This document shows, one piece after another, positions 45,053 through 53,654 of a stretch of 64,000 nt of DNA. A program made the position numbers and the translations under genes. Numbering within the stretch: position 1 is the first letter of the stretch; each line of letters starts with the position of its first letter. Origin of the DNA: an uncultured Porphyromonadaceae bacterium. Its GTDB lineage: Bacteria; Bacteroidota; Bacteroidia; Bacteroidales; Muribaculaceae. The notes under the pieces were generated by a model. That model had not been told where the DNA came from, made no database searches, and saw only the letters and a program-made list of their open reading frames with translations. The stretch spans positions 310,001 to 374,000 of the forward strand of contig CABUWI010000001.1 in assembly GCA_902495245.1 (NCBI GenBank), read 5' to 3'.

Positions 45053-46255
45053 TTACAGAAGTGTGGTTATGAAGTCGACGATGTCGGCGGCGACTTCGGT
45101 TTTCGGCTTCAGGCCGTAGCTCGTTGCCTCGCCTCCGGCCGTGTATATCGTAATCTTGTTCGTGTCGGTGCCGAAGCCGGCACCCTTGTCGCGCAGCGAG
45201 TTGAGCACGATGGCATCGAGCCTCTTGCGGCGAATCTTGTCGAGAGCGTTCTGCTCTTCATGGTTCGTTTCCAGCGCGAAGCCCACGAGAATCTGACCCG
45301 GGCGCTTTGTGGCGCCGAGTTCGGCGGCGATGTCGGGATTCTTTTCGAGCGAGATGACGGGCGCGTCGCCCTCTTCGCGCTTGATTTTTTCAGAGGCGGT
45401 CTGCGCGGGCCGATAGTCGGCCACGGCGGCGGCCATCACCGCGCCGTCAGCCTCGCCCCAGCGCTCAACACACGCCGCGCGCATCTCGGCGGCCGATTCC
45501 ACGCCCACGACCTCCACCGCCGCGTTGCGCGGCCTGAGGTCGCCCACGGGGCCGCTCACGAGCGTTACCGCCGCGCCGCGGTCGGCCAGACTGTCGGCGA
45601 TGGCATAGCCCATCTTGCCGCTCGAGAAGTTGCCGATGAACCTCACTGGGTCGATGCGCTCGTAGGTCGGGCCTGCCGTTACGAGGAAACGCTTGCCTTT
45701 CAGGCTTTCGCGCTCGGCAAAAAAACGCTCCAGCACCTCGACGATGCGTTCGGGCTCTTCCATGCGTCCTTTGCCGACGAGGTGGCTCGCCAGCTCGCCG
45801 CTCGCGGCCTCGATGATGTGGTTTCCGTAGCTGCGCAGCAACTTCAGGTTGGCCGTGGTCGACGAGTGGGCCATCATGTCAAGGTCCATCGCCGGAGCCA
45901 CGAACACCGGCGCCTTGGCCGAGAGATAAGTGGTTACGAGCATGTTGTCAGCCACGCCGTGGGCCATCTTGCCGATGGTGCACGCCGTTGCGGGCGCAAC
46001 GACCATGGCGTCGGCCCAGAGACCGAGGTCGACGTGGCTGTGCCATTCGCCCGTGTTGGCCGTGAAAAACTCCGTAATAACCGGCTTGCCCGTCAGGGTG
46101 GACAGCGTGAGCGGCGCGATGAACTCGCGCGCCGACGGTGTCATCACCACCTGCACCTCCGCACCCGCCTTGACAAGCAGGCGCGCAAGCACGGCCGACT
46201 TATATGCCGCTATGCCCCCGGTGATGCCGAGAACTATGTGCTTGCCTTTCAGCAT
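45053..46255 (-). CDS. coaBC: Bifunctional phosphopantothenoylcysteine decarboxylase / synthetase
   Basis: 400 residues. The CoaC flavin domain (1-180) starts VLGITGGIAAYKSAVLARLL and holds the GEWHSHVDLGLWAD catalytic-His segment and APAMDLDMMAH. The CoaB synthetase domain (about 190-400) has TAGPTYERIDPVRFIGNFSSG and FALET. Together they make 4'-phosphopantetheine from phosphopantothenate, cysteine and CTP for CoA synthesis. 9 bp before the DUF4835 gene. Confidence 0.95.
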   Translation of the reverse strand: MLKGKHIVLGITGGIAAYKSAVLARLLVKAGAEVQVVMTPSAREFIAPLTLSTLTGKPVITEFFTANTGEWHSHVDLGLWADAMVVAPATACTIGKMAHGVADNMLVTTYLSAKAPVFVAPAMDLDMMAHSSTTANLKLLRSYGNHIIEAASGELASHLVGKGRMEEPERIVEVLERFFAERESLKGKRFLVTAGPTYERIDPVRFIGNFSSGKMGYAIADSLADRGAAVTLVSGPVGDLRPRNAAVEVVGVESAAEMRAACVERWGEADGAVMAAAVADYRPAQTASEKIKREEGDAPVISLEKNPDIAAELGATKRPGQILVGFALETNHEEQNALDKIRRKRLDAIVLNSLRDKGAGFGTDTNKITIYTAGGEATSYGLKPKTEVAADIVDFITTLL

Positions 46256-46268
46256 AACTTCCGGCGGT

Positions 46269-47054
46269 TTATTTTCCTGACTGTTTCTGACGGAAACGCA
46301 TGTAGAGGCGCATCACGGCTTTCTTCGTGTCTTCCGCAAAGTCGCTCTTCTGCATCCAGTCGCAATAATTCGGGTCTTTGGCAAAAACCTCATCGACGGG
46401 CAGGCCCTTATACTTGCCGAAGTTGAACGTCTCGCGCCCCTGCTTGTCATAAATCAGGCGCCCGGCGAGGTCAACCCGCTTCACCTGCGACGAAAATTCC
46501 GCCAGGAAGTCCATGTCGTTCTTCAGCTCGCCCGCATAGCGGTCAAGCTGCGCTTTGAGCACCTCATAAGTTGCCCGCGTGTCGGCCTGGGCGCTGTGGG
46601 CGTCCTCAAGGCTCTTGCCGCAATAGAACTTATAGGCGGCCGACAGCGTGCGCTGTTCCATCTTGTGGAAAATGGTCTGCACGTCAATCAGTCTGCAACG
46701 TCCGGGCTCGAAGTCCTCCACGCCCGCGCGCAGAAACTCTTCCTGCAGCAGCGGCACGTCAAACTTGTTCGAGTTGAACCCGGCGATGTCGCAGCCCTGG
46801 AAAGTCCGGGCCAGCTCCCGGGCAATCTGCCTGAACGTGGGTTCGCCGGCAACGTCGGCGTCGGTGATATGGTGAATGGCCGTAGCCTCCGCCGGAATCG
46901 GGCGCTCGGGGTTCACGCGCTGACACTTCGTCTCCTCCGTGCCGTTCGGAAACACCTTGATATATGAAATTTCCACGATGCGGTCGCTCTGAAAATTCAC
47001 GCCCGTCGTCTCAAGGTCGAAAAATATAATCGGCTTCGTCAGATTCAGTTCCAT
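46269..47054 (-). CDS. DnaQ-like 3'-5' exonuclease
   Basis: 261 residues. DEDD exonuclease motifs: IIFFDLETTGV (Asp, Glu; ExoI), IAGFNSNKFDVPLL (ExoII), and HSAQADTRATYEVL (ExoIII His-Asp). A C-terminal segment (FNFGKYKGLPVDEVFAKDPNYCDWM) is a small conserved extension common in these Bacteroidota proteins. Its start overlaps the dnaN stop by one base (TGATG), so it may serve as proofreading or repair exonuclease with the clamp. Confidence 0.9.
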   Translation of the reverse strand: MELNLTKPIIFFDLETTGVNFQSDRIVEISYIKVFPNGTEETKCQRVNPERPIPAEATAIHHITDADVAGEPTFRQIARELARTFQGCDIAGFNSNKFDVPLLQEEFLRAGVEDFEPGRCRLIDVQTIFHKMEQRTLSAAYKFYCGKSLEDAHSAQADTRATYEVLKAQLDRYAGELKNDMDFLAEFSSQVKRVDLAGRLIYDKQGRETFNFGKYKGLPVDEVFAKDPNYCDWMQKSDFAEDTKKAVMRLYMRFRQKQSGK

Positions 47055-48187
47055 CAGAATTCAGTTACGTTCATCGGCATCAGAATCATCAGCAGGTCGG
47101 TGTTCTCGCTCTGCTCCGACGGCCGGAACACGCCGGGGCGCGACGGGTCGCTGAGCGACACGATGACCTCGCTCGTCGGAATGGTCGAGAAAATCTCCAT
47201 GACGTAAGGAGCACTGAACCCGATGATCATCTCGTCCTTGTCGAAATCGCACGGCACGCTCTCGACGGCGCGGGTGCAATAGGCGTTATCAACGGCCTTG
47301 ACCGTAACCTCGTTGCGGGTAATGCGCAGTTTCACCTGGTTCTGGCCCTGGTCGCCGAACACGCTCACGCGCCTGAGCGCGCTCAGGAACGAACCCGTGT
47401 CGACAGTCATTGTGAAGGGGTTATTCTCCGGCACCACGCGGTTGTAATTCGGATATGCACCCTTCAGCAACTGGCAGCTGAACGTAATCTCGTCGGTCTG
47501 CAACAGAGCGCGCTTGCCGTCGATGGAGACCTTGACCTCCGTGTCCTTCGGCAGCACGTTCTTGATTACCTGTGCGGGCTTCGTCGGCATGATGCACGAC
47601 GTCGTAACCCCGGGCGCGGACATGGAATTGCGATAGCGCACCAGCTTTCTCGTGTCCGTAGCCACGAAGGTGATGCCGTCGTCCATCACGTCCCAGTAAA
47701 TGCCCATCATCTGCGGGCGCAGCGTGTCGTTGCCCACTGCAAAAATCGTATTGTCGATGCCGCTCAGAATCTGACCCGAAGGCACCGTGAAATTCACTGC
47801 GTCGGCGTCGGTGGCAACCTGCGGCGTCGGATACTCGTCGCCCACAAGGCCGATGAAATCAAACTTGCCCGCACCGCCGTTATATGTTACCTGAATAGCC
47901 AGCGAAGCGTCGTCAATTTCAAACGTGATGCCGATGTCAGGCATCGACTTCAGCAAGTCGGTCAGCCTGCGCGCATCAACGCAGAACCGGCCTTCGCCCT
48001 CGGCCTCCATCACCGGCACACGCGCCGAAAGCGTATTCTCGATGTCTGACGCCGTGATGGTCAGCACATTCCCCTTCAGCTCCAGCAAAAAATTATTGAG
48101 TATCGGCATCGGATTCTTCGAATTGATCACCTTGCTCACGGCCGATGCCGACCCGTAGAGCACCTTGCTCTGCACATTGAATTTCAT
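47054..48187 (-). CDS. dnaN: DNA polymerase III sliding clamp (beta subunit)
   Basis: 377 residues, normal clamp length, with three similar domains and the C-terminal LILMPM motif of the hydrophobic partner-binding pocket region. Start MKFNVQSKVLYGSASAVSKV. It encircles DNA and tethers polymerase. First gene of eight tightly spaced minus-strand genes (dnaN, exonuclease, coaBC, DUF4835, recN, rlmB, MATE, flavoprotein) preceded by a full-consensus promoter. Confidence 0.96.
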   Translation of the reverse strand: MKFNVQSKVLYGSASAVSKVINSKNPMPILNNFLLELKGNVLTITASDIENTLSARVPVMEAEGEGRFCVDARRLTDLLKSMPDIGITFEIDDASLAIQVTYNGGAGKFDFIGLVGDEYPTPQVATDADAVNFTVPSGQILSGIDNTIFAVGNDTLRPQMMGIYWDVMDDGITFVATDTRKLVRYRNSMSAPGVTTSCIMPTKPAQVIKNVLPKDTEVKVSIDGKRALLQTDEITFSCQLLKGAYPNYNRVVPENNPFTMTVDTGSFLSALRRVSVFGDQGQNQVKLRITRNEVTVKAVDNAYCTRAVESVPCDFDKDEMIIGFSAPYVMEIFSTIPTSEVIVSLSDPSRPGVFRPSEQSENTDLLMILMPMNVTEF

Positions 48188-48233
48188 ATTGGCTATAAAT
48201 CTAAATTAAATTCACATACTATATTTCAACCAA

Positions 48234-48265
48234 CAAATTTACGCAAAAAATCCGACCCACGCAAA
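48234..48265 (-). promoter_or_regulatory. Promoter of the dnaN operon
   Basis: On the minus strand TTTG (48265-48262), 20-nt spacer, TAAATTTG (48241-48234), with TTTTTTGCG before the -7. Perfect consensus, 46 bp upstream of the ATG. Confidence 0.82.
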
Positions 48266-48285
48266 AAAACCTTGCACCACCGCCC

Positions 48286-48322
48286 CAAAAACACACGGCG
48301 GAGCAGCAAAAGCCGCCCCGCC
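48286..48322 (-). terminator. Rho-independent terminator of the polysaccharide operon
   Basis: On the minus strand GGCGGGGCGG pairs with CTGCTCCGCC (10 bp, two G-T wobbles), loop CTTTTG, followed after GTGTG by a T-run (forward AAAAA 48287-48291). It follows the last glycosyltransferase gene and precedes the dnaN promoter, insulating the two operons. Confidence 0.75.
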
Positions 48323-48330
48323 AATATGAA

Positions 48331-48371
48331 CTCTAAAGTCCTTAATGTCTTTAAGGTCCTTAATGACCTTA
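48331..48371. repeat. Low-complexity ATTAAGGAC repeats
   Basis: Imperfect repeats of ATTAAGGAC/TTAAAGAC type fill the space directly after the last glycosyltransferase stop, including a 7-bp dyad TAAGGTC/GACCTTA (48352-48371). Confidence 0.55.
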
Positions 48372-49181
48372 TCTTCTCAAAAGCCTCCGATAAATAAAAG
48401 CCCTCACGCCGTTAGGCACGATGCGCGCCGCGAACCTCACCCCAACGTTCACCGTCATTCTCCCCCAGCCTATGTAGCCCAGCCGGCGGATATGATTCTG
48501 AAATCTCACCTCCGTCAGCGCGTGCCTCCAGCCTCCGCGCCGCTTGAACATGTCGGGCGACATTCTGAACCGCAACAGCGACTCCTGAATATTATAAAAC
48601 TTCGCTCCGCTCAACAAGAGCCTGACCCACAGATAATAATCTTCAAACAGCGGGAAATGCCTGTAACCGCCGGCCATCACCACCGACCCGCGCCTGAACA
48701 TGACCGCCGGGTGATTCACCGGACATCGCCGCTTGCCATACTCATAAATCTCATAATGAAACTCAGGCAACCGCCGCGTGCTCACCACGTTCGTCGGCTC
48801 ACCCTCGAACTCGTCGATCCAGCAGCTCACCACCTCCACCTGCGGATAGCGCTCGAACACCCGCGCCTGCTTCTCAAGCCGCGTCGGCTCAGCAACGTCG
48901 TCCGTGTCCATGCGCGCCACGAGCTCATGCTCGCAATGCTTCAGTCCCTCGTTGAGCGCGCGGCCCAGTCCGCCGTTCTCCGCAAGCCTCACCAGCGTCA
49001 GCTCCGGAAACTCCGCCAACACCGCCTCAAGCTCCTCCCCTATCGGCCCATCGACCACCATAACCACCTGCGCCGGCCTCAACGTCTGCCCGAACACGCT
49101 CCGCAAACTCTCCCGCAGCCACTCCGGCCTCTCCCGCCGATAAACCGACATCAAAACCGTAACCTTCTCCATATCCGTCAT
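48369..49181 (-). CDS. Family 2 glycosyltransferase
   Basis: 270 residues. GT-A fold: VTVLMSVYRRERPEWLRESL, VMVVDGP, and DXD in ARMDTDDVAEP. The 3' part (HPAVMFRRGSVV, FEDYYLW) matches capsule GT2 enzymes with the usual WxHP-type acceptor region. Its start overlaps the upstream gene by 4 bp (ATGA); an ATG three codons in is also possible. Last gene of the polysaccharide operon. Sugar specificity not predictable. Confidence 0.88.
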   Translation of the reverse strand: MTDMEKVTVLMSVYRRERPEWLRESLRSVFGQTLRPAQVVMVVDGPIGEELEAVLAEFPELTLVRLAENGGLGRALNEGLKHCEHELVARMDTDDVAEPTRLEKQARVFERYPQVEVVSCWIDEFEGEPTNVVSTRRLPEFHYEIYEYGKRRCPVNHPAVMFRRGSVVMAGGYRHFPLFEDYYLWVRLLLSGAKFYNIQESLLRFRMSPDMFKRRGGWRHALTEVRFQNHIRRLGYIGWGRMTVNVGVRFAARIVPNGVRAFIYRRLLRR

Positions 49182-50407
49182 TTCCGTAGTTTTTGAACTG
49201 TTTTCTTGATGTTCGACATTATGCCCTGCGGCATAAGACTCACTATATTTTTAGCCACTCTCAAAATGCGCTTCTTCATCGGCAAAGTACGGACATATAA
49301 TTTCGTCGTGGCTTTCAGCGGCACATTGGGGTCAGCCAATTGTTCCAGCATGCGTTCACGCAATTCCTCATTCACCCTGTAAGTCTTGCCGAAACTTTGC
49401 CACGGCAAAAACTTCCGAAACTCATGCCTCGCCGAAGTAATTTCGCCCGCAATCGACGCAAACAGACGCCGTCCCGTCTCCGAACAAACCGTTACCGCCG
49501 ACATTCCCGTATGATTTGACGAATAAACCGGCCCCCAGAAGTCGCCAAGCCGTATGTCCGTATAAGCGAACGTGCTCCTTAACTTGCAGTCAGGACACGA
49601 ATCATTCAACACCGTATCCGAGAAAAACAACTGATAAAATGAGTCATTGATGCGCGGCGAAACAATTGTCAGCGGCTCCTCCCGTCCCTCTACTACTACT
49701 ACTACTACTACATAGAAGTTGCCCCACCCTCTGACTTTGCTGCGGAATGTAGCGCCCAGAACCCTCTTGCCCTCCACTCTCTGCAACAATTCGCCTGTAT
49801 ATTTATGCCACGTCAGTAACGAGGGGCAACCGTGGCAATAAAGGTCAATCAACACATGCCTGTCGCGCTCGCCTCGGCTTTTCAAAAACTGATTTACAGC
49901 ATAGATATGACACGGCAAGCCGAAAACTGCAAATTTCTTATTCCTATGCATCTTTACCAGCTCGCGAAATGCATCAACCGAATACGACTGGATATACTTC
50001 GACCCCCTGAACTGCGCCGTCGACTCTACGTCTGAAGCCACACAACCCTCCGCGCGGTTCGTTTCGGGATTAAACCCCACGCCGATACACGTATAACCCT
50101 CAGCCACGAGCCTGCGGGCCATTACGTCCGCAATGCCGCCTGATGTCGTCGTTCTCACCACGTCGTCGTTCTTCGCCCGCGCTCCGTAGAGTTCGCAACC
50201 ATCAGTCGCGCCCCGTGCCAAATCAGCGGCAAACCGATAGCAGCTCTTTACGCACAGACCGCAGTCAACACACTTCGCCGCGTCAACCTCAGGCCGATAA
50301 AAACCCTCCCGGTTAAGTTTAATCTCAATTGCGCCGGTCGGGCACACCGCCCCGCAGAAACCGCATGACGTACATGCCCTCAGCGCAGAACTGTCGCTTA
50401 CGTTCAT
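49178..50407 (-). CDS. FrhB-like ferredoxin-domain protein (coenzyme F420 hydrogenase beta family)
   Basis: 409 residues. Two 4Fe-4S clusters: Cys12, 15, 18, 22 and Cys46, 49, 52, 56. The FrhB N and C domains follow (TTSGGIADVMARRL; CPDCKLRSTFAYTDIRLGDFW). Such proteins recur in Bacteroidota capsule loci beside polysaccharide pyruvyl transferase genes, as here, and probably perform a redox step on the glycan or its donor. A run of seven Val is encoded by (GTA)7, a trinucleotide microsatellite (49691-49711). Overlaps both neighbours by 4 bp. Confidence 0.88.
   Translation of the reverse strand: MNVSDSSALRACTSCGFCGAVCPTGAIEIKLNREGFYRPEVDAAKCVDCGLCVKSCYRFAADLARGATDGCELYGARAKNDDVVRTTTSGGIADVMARRLVAEGYTCIGVGFNPETNRAEGCVASDVESTAQFRGSKYIQSYSVDAFRELVKMHRNKKFAVFGLPCHIYAVNQFLKSRGERDRHVLIDLYCHGCPSLLTWHKYTGELLQRVEGKRVLGATFRSKVRGWGNFYVVVVVVVEGREEPLTIVSPRINDSFYQLFFSDTVLNDSCPDCKLRSTFAYTDIRLGDFWGPVYSSNHTGMSAVTVCSETGRRLFASIAGEITSARHEFRKFLPWQSFGKTYRVNEELRERMLEQLADPNVPLKATTKLYVRTLPMKKRILRVAKNIVSLMPQGIMSNIKKTVQKLRK
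49691..49711 (-). repeat. (GTA)7 trinucleotide microsatellite
   Basis: Seven TAC units on the plus strand, GTA on the coding strand, encoding seven consecutive Val in the FrhB-like protein. Slippage would change length in frame. Confidence 0.95.
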
Positions 50408-51504
50408 CGCTCACACAATTTTAACATCTCCTCCAACACGCCCATCGACTCCGCTCTTCTCCGCTCAACCTGTCCTGCAATATTAATGTTATCCATCGGC
50501 CGCGCCATGGTCTCCTCAAGCGCACCCCACTCCGTAAATATGCGCTCCGTCATGCCATACTCCCTCATCAGATTGCTCAGCTTCAAATGGTTGCTCTCGC
50601 GAGTCTTCACGGCCACACGTGCACCCGTAATGATGCTCATCACGCTCCCGTGGAACGTATCCGTAACGACCTCCGCAGCATCTCTGAACCATGCCAGCAA
50701 CCCTATCGGGTCAACATTCACGTTCCGGTCGCACCACTTGTGATAAAACCCGGCTGAAACCACTTTCAGGCCCCGCTTCGCGGCATAATCCTTTACGGCC
50801 TTTACCTCCTCGGGCGAGTTCATGCGGTTGTCATATGCATACACAAGCAGATATGGCTTTTCCGCCACCTTCGGCAGCGCGGCAATTTCCTTCTCATACC
50901 CGTAGAGCAACACCGGGTCGACAACTTTCGGCACATCTTCTCCTGTCAGCGCTCTGACTGCCTTAACGCTGTTTTCGTCGCGAACCGACACGGCCTTCAT
51001 GCCCCTCAGTCCGCTGCTCACCAATGCCTCGCAATGCAGCTGCCTCACGTCTTCCGCTGTAGTCGGCCCGAAACTCCCCGCATAAGCAATCACCGACTCC
51101 GTAGGCAGAGAATGCCCGAAAAACACCGGTGTCGGCCCCGTGTGCAGCGCAAAAACCTCGTCGCTGCCAACCACTACGCCTTCCAGGCCTTCCGCACGGC
51201 TATAATAATCGCCAACGAGTTCCGCCTCAGCCTTAAAACGCTCCAGCGTGCGCTTCTTCCTGACGTTATAAAGAGTAATGCCTGCACCACGTTCCATCAT
51301 GTAACGGGCATAAATCCCTACAGACCTCACCGATATGTCATACTTCGCCTTCAGCTCAGGCCCGAGAAAATCATAATTCTTGTCAAACCTCAAAGCCTTC
51401 GCTTCGATGCCTTTGGTCGCGAGCACCCGCTTCAGCGCTGTCAGCTGCAACAGCGCCCCGTGGTTATGCACGTCATAATGCGTGATGATTCCAAACTTCC
51501 TCAT
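50404..51504 (-). CDS. Polysaccharide pyruvyl transferase family protein
   Basis: 366 residues. Family signs: N-terminal GIITHYDVHNHGALLQLTALKRVL, central VVGSDEVFALH, SVRDENSVKAVRAL, and VVTDTFHGSVMSIITG with the conserved His-Gly. Members add pyruvate ketals to sugars from phosphoenolpyruvate. Paired with the FrhB-like gene by a 4-bp overlap, a combination seen in other Bacteroidota glycan loci. The glycan is thus probably acidic and pyruvylated, although some members have unknown acceptors. Confidence 0.88.
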   Translation of the reverse strand: MRKFGIITHYDVHNHGALLQLTALKRVLATKGIEAKALRFDKNYDFLGPELKAKYDISVRSVGIYARYMMERGAGITLYNVRKKRTLERFKAEAELVGDYYSRAEGLEGVVVGSDEVFALHTGPTPVFFGHSLPTESVIAYAGSFGPTTAEDVRQLHCEALVSSGLRGMKAVSVRDENSVKAVRALTGEDVPKVVDPVLLYGYEKEIAALPKVAEKPYLLVYAYDNRMNSPEEVKAVKDYAAKRGLKVVSAGFYHKWCDRNVNVDPIGLLAWFRDAAEVVTDTFHGSVMSIITGARVAVKTRESNHLKLSNLMREYGMTERIFTEWGALEETMARPMDNINIAGQVERRRAESMGVLEEMLKLCER

Positions 51505-52551
51505 TCAGTCAGTGTATACTTTAATGTGTTGTTCATAAAAAGCTTCGGGTGAATAATCGCGCTCAAACCTTGCCTTGATGCGTCGGCCAAGCTCCTCGCG
51601 CCGCACCAGAGCGTCGGTTACAACCCGAGCCAAATCCGCAGGGTCGTCAAGTTTGAACCGCGGCACCTCCGTCTCCTCAAACGTGTCCTTGAATGCATCG
51701 ATGTCCGAACTTGCCGACGCCTTGCCTAATGCCGCCGCCTCAAGCAGACCCAGCGGGAAACCCTCGCTCCGACTCGGAATCACAAACAGGTCATAATGCG
51801 GAATATAACGGTAAGCCGACGGCCTGCGCCCCAAAAACAGCACTCGGTTGCTCACCCCGAGACGCTCGGCCTGCGCTCTCAATGCCTCCATCTCCACCCC
51901 GTCGCCCACAATGACAAAACCCACCTTCGGCATCATCGGCAGTGCCTCAACAACCTGATTCAGATTCTTCCGACGATGAATGCTGCAATTTGTCCCGATT
52001 ATATATCTTACATTTTTGCGCAAATCCGAAAACGACTTTACATCTTCCGCGTCGCAATCTGACAGGGCAAAAATTCGTGTGTTGCAGCAAACGCGCAATT
52101 TTTTCTCAGGCAGCCATCGCGAATAATATTTCCGCGCGCTCTCCAACAACGTGATAATCCTGTGGTGGCTCTTAGCCGCAAAAAGCACGAGACTGCCCTG
52201 CAACAAAGCGCGAACCGGTCCGCGCATTATGCGCAATTCGCGAAACACATAATTGTGCATAGTGCTGACAAATCTCACTCTCTTGCGATACTTTCGCCCA
52301 TGACGCCTCACATACAAATCCGGCTTCAACCCATGGCTATGAACCACGTCATAACGCTGCCACTCTACCGACTCCCCGTTTATAATCTTAAAAACGCGAC
52401 ACGGAAAAACATTGTGCGCTCTGTCATTCCTGTCCTCCATATACGCCACCTCACACAGATGCCCGTGCCCCTGCATCACGTTGACAAGGTCAAGAACCAC
52501 ATTCACCGGCCCCGCCTGAATCAACGACGGCACAATATACAAAATCCTCAT
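51505..52551 (-). CDS. Family 4 glycosyltransferase
   Basis: 348 residues, GT-B fold. N-terminal IVPSLIQAGPVNVVLDLV and C-terminal donor-site motif PSRSEGFPLGLLEAAALGKASASSD with the EX7E pattern. Typical of retaining capsule GT4 enzymes acting on the cytoplasmic face of the membrane. Directly abuts the pyruvyl transferase gene. Specificity not readable. Confidence 0.9.
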   Translation of the reverse strand: MRILYIVPSLIQAGPVNVVLDLVNVMQGHGHLCEVAYMEDRNDRAHNVFPCRVFKIINGESVEWQRYDVVHSHGLKPDLYVRRHGRKYRKRVRFVSTMHNYVFRELRIMRGPVRALLQGSLVLFAAKSHHRIITLLESARKYYSRWLPEKKLRVCCNTRIFALSDCDAEDVKSFSDLRKNVRYIIGTNCSIHRRKNLNQVVEALPMMPKVGFVIVGDGVEMEALRAQAERLGVSNRVLFLGRRPSAYRYIPHYDLFVIPSRSEGFPLGLLEAAALGKASASSDIDAFKDTFEETEVPRFKLDDPADLARVVTDALVRREELGRRIKARFERDYSPEAFYEQHIKVYTD

Positions 52552-52553
52552 AC

Positions 52554-53633
52554 CTAAATTCTTGATGCAGCCGACGAAAAGTTAAGATAAAAGAATCCGA
52601 AAGCCACTATAGCCACTCCGGCTATTGCAAACGGTCTGTATTTCTTAGATACACCCAATGGCAATGCCGGCAATATTAAAATTTCAAGAGTGGCAAGAAT
52701 CGTTGAGATTCTGCCGGCCAATACAAGGAACGGGCTTAGCAATATCAATGCCAACGTGGAATATAAATATCCGTCTCTCAACGTAATATAATATGGTACC
52801 GTTTGTTTCAACCGTCGTTCCATCAACGTGAATGCCAAAAGAACAAAAGTCTGATAATATATCATAGGGTTCATCAAACCGAGTCCCGTTGTATAACCTG
52901 AATGCTTATCTGTATACGCCTCGCCAATTTCATACTCTGCGCTATATTCGGCGACAGAAGAAAAAATGACAGCTGACAATGTTGCCGCAACTGCGAAAGC
53001 AATTGCTAATGAAATAAAAATCATCTTTTTATTTATATTTATCATACGCATGAAATAAACCGGTAGAGCAAAAATCATGCTATGATGCAAACTCCAGGCG
53101 ATAAATATGCACACCAAAAACTTCCACAATTCCCTCCGTTCAATGTATATGATTGAATACACTACAACGACAATAGCAACACCTGCTCTTATCTGCATTA
53201 AATCGCGAGACATATAAAACCGTGCTACATATATCAACAAACCCATCAAAGGAACAAGACAATATTTGCGCAAATCCACATAAAGCATCGAAATAGTTAC
53301 TGCGGATATAACTCCAAAATATATTATCCGTTGCGTTGTAAGGGCTTTCACTATTGCCGACAAAACCATAAATCCTTTATCCGCATAATAGCGAGTATCG
53401 TAATCCACCAATGGCGCTTCGGTTATTGAACGTATGTAATAACGAAAAGACATGTAATATGCGCGTGTATCATTCCACATATCAGAGCGCAACGCAGCTA
53501 TTACTATCAAGCATAAACACAATACTATTAGTATTCCATGCAAGAAATGAGTGTTTTTACGCTTGTAGCCCAAAAAGCAAGCAAGCATAAGCACTAAGAA
53601 ATAAACTCCTATTATGAATAGCTTTACAGACAT
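52554..53633 (-). CDS. EpsG-like / Wzy-type polysaccharide polymerase
   Basis: 359 residues from ATG 53633 (a TTG at 53645 is in frame but less likely). About ten membrane helices and the EpsG family pattern: AALRSDMWNDTRAYYMSF near the N-terminus, with conserved Arg and Asp, and FYMSRDLMQIRAGVA in mid-protein. Such proteins polymerise repeat units on undecaprenyl diphosphate in the periplasm. It is the only polymerase candidate in the locus. AT-rich codon use like the neighbouring transferases. Confidence 0.82.
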   Translation of the reverse strand: MSVKLFIIGVYFLVLMLACFLGYKRKNTHFLHGILIVLCLCLIVIAALRSDMWNDTRAYYMSFRYYIRSITEAPLVDYDTRYYADKGFMVLSAIVKALTTQRIIYFGVISAVTISMLYVDLRKYCLVPLMGLLIYVARFYMSRDLMQIRAGVAIVVVVYSIIYIERRELWKFLVCIFIAWSLHHSMIFALPVYFMRMININKKMIFISLAIAFAVAATLSAVIFSSVAEYSAEYEIGEAYTDKHSGYTTGLGLMNPMIYYQTFVLLAFTLMERRLKQTVPYYITLRDGYLYSTLALILLSPFLVLAGRISTILATLEILILPALPLGVSKKYRPFAIAGVAIVAFGFFYLNFSSAASRI

Positions 53634-53654
53634 GAACTCTTTCAAATATCGTTA

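Noticed and set aside
45260..46426. 388-codon plus-strand ORF opposite coaBC
   Set aside because: Antisense shadow of a well-supported CoaBC gene.
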